Source of the DNA: Mimachlamys varia
Lineage: Eukaryota > Mollusca > Bivalvia > Pectinida > Pectinidae
Direction of reading: 5' to 3'
Assembly: GCA_947623455.1 (NCBI GenBank)
Contig: OX392532.1
Coordinates: 47,247,058 to 47,311,057, forward strand
DNA length: 64,000 nt
Shown here: piece by piece, positions 60,141-64,000 of the stretch
Numbering within the stretch: position 1 is the stretch's first letter
Layout: every line of letters begins with the position of its first letter
The notes under the pieces: generated by a model
What the model was told of the DNA's origin: nothing
What the model saw: only the letters and a program-made list of their open reading frames with translations
Database searches by the model: none
Position numbers and translations under genes: made by a program

Positions 60141-62235
60141 CTAAGATTTTGTGAAGTAGTGCTGCAGGTATCTGCTTTTAAAAATTCCTACACTACCCGA
60201 GTCTCTAACTGTATCAATAGTCCCATTCCATAAAACTGAACATGTATATACAAATGACCGCTTGAGATAATTGGTTCTTGCAGATGGAACATACAGTTTG
60301 TTTGAAATAGAGGCTCTTGTTGTTCTTCCATTAACATTTTTCACATAAGAAAAAATATTTGCTAAAATACCTGGTGATTCACAATGTAAAATTTTATAGA
60401 AAAGAACCATTTTTCTAAAAATATAAAAATCTGCTATTGGCATCCATTTTAGTTTTTCAAAGAGGGGCCTGGAGGAAGTAAGAATATCTTTAACATTTAG
60501 CAATATCCTGGCTGCCCTTTTCTGTAATTTAAAAATTCTTTCTATATGGAATTTGTTACTTGGTTCGCTCCAAACAGTTGAGCAGTACATAAAATGGGAA
60601 AAAACGATACTGCTGTACACTTTCATGATAACATTGTTTGACATAAATGGCCTTAGCCTTCTTAATACACCAATTTTTCTTGATATTTTCTTCGTAATAT
60701 ATTCAATATGCTCTTTCCAAGATAGACAACTATCGATAAAAACTCCTAGTAGTTTTGCACAGCTAACAGTTTCAATTGTGTAATCACCTATTTTTAAAAC
60801 CAGTTGCCGACACCTTGCGAGCTTTTGAGAGGACCCTATAATCATACATTGGGTTTTAGCTAAATTCAGACTTAACTTATTATCCTTCATCCACTTAACT
60901 GTATTTAAAATATCTTCTGACATTTTTTCTTCCAAACTTTCTACTGTTTTCCCCCTCACACTCTGGGATGTGTCATCTGCATACATCATAGCTACAGAGT
61001 GTTTTAAACATTTTGGGTAATCGGTAATGTTTAAAATGAATAATAATGGTCCTAAAATAGAACCCTGGGGCACACCAATATCAACTGGGAGAAAATCTGA
61101 CAGTACACCGGAGAAACTTACAGCTTGTGTCCTCCCAGTGAGGTACGATTTGAAAACCTTCAAGGCTGAAATTGATACGCCATATGCCTTGAGCTTGTGC
61201 AAAAGAACATTATGGTTAACCGTGTCAAAAGCCTTACGAAGATCAATAAAAACAACACCTGTAAGATACCCTTCGTCAATATTGTTAAGCCATGTATCGA
61301 CCACACTAACCAGAGCAGTCTCTGTTGAGTGGTTTGGTCGAAAACCAAATTGGCTCTCACTTAAAAATTTATTTGAAGTTAAGAAATTGTAAAAAGTATT
61401 GTGCACATGTCTTTCTAATATTTTACTTAGACCTACCAGTATAGAGATCGGTCTATAATTGCTTGTAGATGTGGGGTCACCTGCTTTAAAAATCGGAGTG
61501 ACCTTTGCTCTTTTCCATTCTGAGGGAAAGACACCTTTAGATAATGACATGTTTAATAAAAAAGTAAGAGGAGATACAATAGATTCCCCTGCACATTTCA
61601 AGAGTTTGACAGATATACCATCTATACCCGTGGCTTTGCCATCAGGCATGTGTTGGATTTGATTGCGTACAAATTCTGCTGTTATACTAGGAATACTATA
61701 TGGAGTCTCTGTATCAAAGCTCTCAATGTCTGGAAGACTATTGTCAAAATCTTTACCTATATTGGTACTGATATTACAGAAAAATTTGTTGAAGTTATTG
61801 GCTACATCAATTTTATCATCTATCAAAGTTCCATCAACATTGAGATTTACTGTAGAATTAGATTTCTTACTGGGCAGAAATTCTTTATTTTTTTTTCCAA
61901 ATTTCTTTTGAATTCTGAGAGCATTGCATAAGAGCCTCATCTAGATAATGTCGTTTAGCTTGTCTAATCTTAAAAAGTACTCGATTTCGACATGCTCTAA
62001 AGAGTGCCCAATCAGACTCTGACTTAGATTTTCTAGCTTTATCATGTAAATAGTCACGATTGTGCATCTCGTTTAATATATCATCATTGATCCATTTTTC
62101 TGAGTGTGCCTTAACTCGTTTTACATGAAACGGTGCATGCTTATCAATGACACTCATGAAAAGGTACTTAAAAGAGGTCCAAACGTCATCAACATCATCA
62201 AAAATTTCAATCGAGCTCCAAGGAATCTGCTGCAT
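60141..62235 (-). pseudogene. LINE linker and reverse transcriptase part
   Basis: The reverse transcriptase frame (60141-61940, 599 residues) shows NYRPISIL, QFGFRPNHSTETAL, FIDLRKAFDTVNH, GVPQGSILGPLLF and YADDT, which are RT blocks of non-LTR elements. It ends with SVLWNGTIDTVRDSG and IFKSRYLQHYF, typical of CR1/jockey-type C termini. The preceding linker (61885-62235) is in another frame; the switch falls at a run of nine A residues near 61890. The catalytic Asp of FIDL and the Asp pair of YADD are intact. Function if whole: target-primed reverse transcription of the element RNA. Confidence 0.9.
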
Positions 62236-62327
62236 ATCAGCAGGTTTTCGAGGTTAACATCCTTGAATTTTCGGTATTTAATTGACGTGTGGGTCTTGGG
62301 AGCAGATCCTCTGGTTTTTCTTATAGT

Positions 62328-63245
62328 TTACACAAGATGATGGTCACTGATGCCAAGGGGAATAACTCCAGACTGCAAACACCCAAATGAATCAGCTGTG
62401 TATATATGATCTATAAGAGTTTTTGAGTCCTTACTTTCCCTAGTAGGAACTGTTATTTGCTGCTGCAAGTTGTATAGTAACATCAAGTTTTTCAGTCTAG
62501 AAGATTTCAGTTCATCGATGTTAAAATCACCCAAAACAACAATATTTCCATTGTCAGTTGATAGCCTGTCAATAGCTGAATCAAATTTGTCAAACCAATC
62601 CACCCGTTCGTTCGGCTGTCTGTAGACATTAGCACATGTTATTGGTGATGAGTTTTTCTGTTGTATTTTTATAGAAAGCAGTTCGATTGACCCAGTACGG
62701 TCATCAATATCCTCACTTGCAGAAATGTTGTCACGAACGTATGTGGCAACGCCACCACCATGTCTATTTCGATCTCTCCGAAATAAGTTGTATCCTTTAA
62801 TAGATATATCAGAATCATCTATGGTGTTGTCAAGATGGCTTTCTAACACAGTAAATATATCAAACGTATGGTTCCTCAGTAATATTCGAAGGTGATCAAC
62901 TTTGCTAAGGAGACCCCTTACATTAAGATGCCCAAATGTCAAGCCCTTTGGGAGATCTTGGATAAAATTGTCTGATGCCTGGTAAAAGTCATAAAAAGTG
63001 GAAAAATGATCCACACAGCCATCACAAATCCATTCGAGGTTTACCTGTGTTTGGTAAGGAGTAACACAGGTTGAATGAAATAATGCTGGACAACTGACAC
63101 AGGTAGCCAGGTCCAATTGACATACAGGTAAAGTACACTGAGCACAGTTCATTCCTGTTCCATCAGGTAAGTATGCCCCAGGTGAGACACTTCCAGGTAG
63201 GGGATTAGTGTCCTGGTGAATGGGTCCAGGGTTTAGCTCCACGTC
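62328..63245 (-). pseudogene. LINE 2A-like motif, PHD-like finger and APE endonuclease part
   Basis: The frame opens through DVELNPGP (63245-63222), with no ATG needed in this stretch. A cysteine-rich segment follows, CAQC, CVSC, HSTC and WICDGC, with PHD-type C4HC3 spacing. The endonuclease then shows GHLNVRGL, a Glu in VLESHLD, GGGVATYVRD, VLGDFNID and SDHHLV, the Asn, Glu, Asp/Asn and Asp-His residues of the APE fold. The frame stops at 62328 just after the last motif, where the family normally continues into the RT. Confidence 0.88.
63222..63245 (-). other. 2A-like ribosome-skipping motif in the LINE
   Basis: GAC GTG GAG CTA AAC CCT GGA CCC encodes DVELNPGP, a full match to the D-(V/I)-E-x-N-P-G-P 2A consensus. 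Such motifs are known at the N terminus of APE-type LINEs in invertebrates (reported in sea urchin and other animals). The preceding residues (FLPIFTPCLILSN) are hydrophobic. An in-frame TAA lies 30 or so residues upstream, so the N-terminal part is broken here. Confidence 0.8.
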
Positions 63246-63479
63246 ATTAGAAAGAATAAGACAAGGTGTAAAAATAGGTAAAAACTGTTCACACTCCTTG
63301 TTTTCTGTGATTTCTTACATGTATGTATAACTCCATGTAAAAATGTTCTTGCTAAAATTTCTCTCCCAAAGGATAGAATTTTCAAATTTAACACTGGCCA
63401 AGTGTTTGTCATACTAGAATCCACTTGTTCAGCAGGTTTTAGGAGATACAGTCTACTGTTAACTTGGTAAAATAGTGCA

Positions 63480-64000
63480 AGTAGCAGGAGAGCAAATCAA
63501 ACACCTCATTTATCTTAGTTTGCGAAACAAAAATCACTTTGACCTACTTTCAAGGTCACATAGGTCAAATATGTCGAAACCTGTAAACGACTTCTTCTGA
63601 TATACCGTCAGGCAGAAATACCTTATATTTAACTGGTAGCTTCCTTGGATGAAGCCGTACAACGTTTCCGAAAAGAAAATGACTTTTGACCAATATTCAA
63701 GGTCACACGGGTAAAAATCTGTTATAACAACTTATACTGAAATACCAAAAGGCCTAGAAGCAGGATATTTAGCTGAAAGGTTCCTTGGATGATGCCGAAC
63801 AAGGTCTGCGGAAAGAAATGACCCTGACCCATACATTCAACGTCACAGTATTCAAATATTTTAAAACGATTAAACAACTTCACCTTATTAACCAAAATAC
63901 CTAGAAGCATCCTATTTGGCTGAAAGATTCATTGGATGAAGCTCTACAAAGATTGCGGAAAGAAATGACCTTGATCAATATTCAAGGTCACAGGGTTCAA
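63480..64000 (-). mobile_element. Second copy of the 15.3-kb element, opposite orientation, cut by window end
   Basis: About three and a half diverged monomers with AGCTGAAAGGTTCCTTGGATGATG-type and TTCAAGGTCA phrases, the reverse complement of the monomers at 15590-16130. No coding capacity. Written phrases are partial; the full match should be aligned. Confidence 0.65.

Larger units (their letters stand above)
59578..63430 (-). mobile_element. Near full-length APE-type LINE (CR1/L2/jockey-like), inactivated
   Basis: Minus-strand order: short N-terminal segment, 2A-like motif (63245-63222), PHD-like finger, APE endonuclease, linker, reverse transcriptase, a roughly 560-bp 3' region, and a 3' end of ATT repeats (plus-strand AATAATAATAATAATAAT at about 59580). 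The 5' limit near 63430 is an estimate. Breaks are a stop just upstream of the 2A motif, a stop at 62328-62330 after the endonuclease, a frameshift near 62240, and a frameshift at an A-run near 61890. Between the breaks the frames are long and well conserved, so the copy is young but dead. The clade cannot be fixed without a tree. Confidence 0.88.

Noticed and set aside
60553..61931. Plus-strand frames opposite the LINE
   Set aside because: Shadows of the minus-strand reverse transcriptase, whose motifs are clear.

Overview
This is animal nuclear DNA. It has short coding exons split by large introns with GT-AG borders, tRNA-derived SINEs, an APE-type LINE, TTAA-flanked MITEs, and a 158-bp tandem core followed by a GGAC microsatellite and a terminal hairpin like the 'pearl'/Helentron-type elements of bivalves. 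I infer a lophotrochozoan, most likely a bivalve mollusc; the species cannot be told from the sequence. Roughly two fifths of the window is tandem repeat, in about fifteen unrelated families.

Two genes can be rebuilt exon by exon. On the minus strand, 14513 to 9467, five coding exons give a 155-residue zinc-finger HIT protein of the ZNHIT3 type (snoRNP assembly). On the plus strand, 19376 to 35374, eighteen exons with consistent phases give a 746-residue protein with an N-terminal Nudix-like domain, a long middle region and a complete C-terminal PPP-family Ser/Thr phosphatase domain. The Nudix box has lost two glutamates; all phosphatase catalytic residues are present. A third possible gene start (TATA box, ATG, splice donor) lies at 49473-49675 on the plus strand and would need exons beyond the window.

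The most striking structural signal is that four of the tandem arrays are built from the 3' end of a coding exon plus what follows it. These are ZNHIT3 exon 1 with its splice donor (84-bp unit), the ZNHIT3 stop-codon region (34-bp unit), phosphatase exon 5 with its donor (37-bp unit, about 24 donors), and phosphatase exon 13 with its donor (64-bp unit, 22 copies of the catalytic GDYVDRG end). Each array runs only downstream in the direction of transcription, so the genes carry long ladders of duplicated 5' splice sites.

Layout: 1-5965, 33-bp satellite with a 1548-bp higher-order repeat; 6.3-8.06 kb, pearl-like element; 8.3-14.5 kb, ZNHIT3 with three arrays; 14.5-18.7 kb, mobile-element debris, a fold-back and a 1.54-kb inverted-repeat element; 18.8-18.9 kb, a cluster of four CACGTG boxes; 19.4-35.4 kb, the Nudix-PPP gene with five intronic arrays and one MITE; 37.0-39.0 kb, SINE relic and 62-bp array; 41-51 kb, MITEs, fold-backs, 30-bp array, SINEs and a dead LINE with a nested MITE; 52.4-59.1 kb, 22-bp array of about 300 copies; 59.6-63.4 kb, a nearly full-length but broken LINE on the minus strand with a 2A-like motif, PHD-like finger, endonuclease and reverse transcriptase; 63.5-64 kb, a repeat also found at 15.3-16.1 kb.
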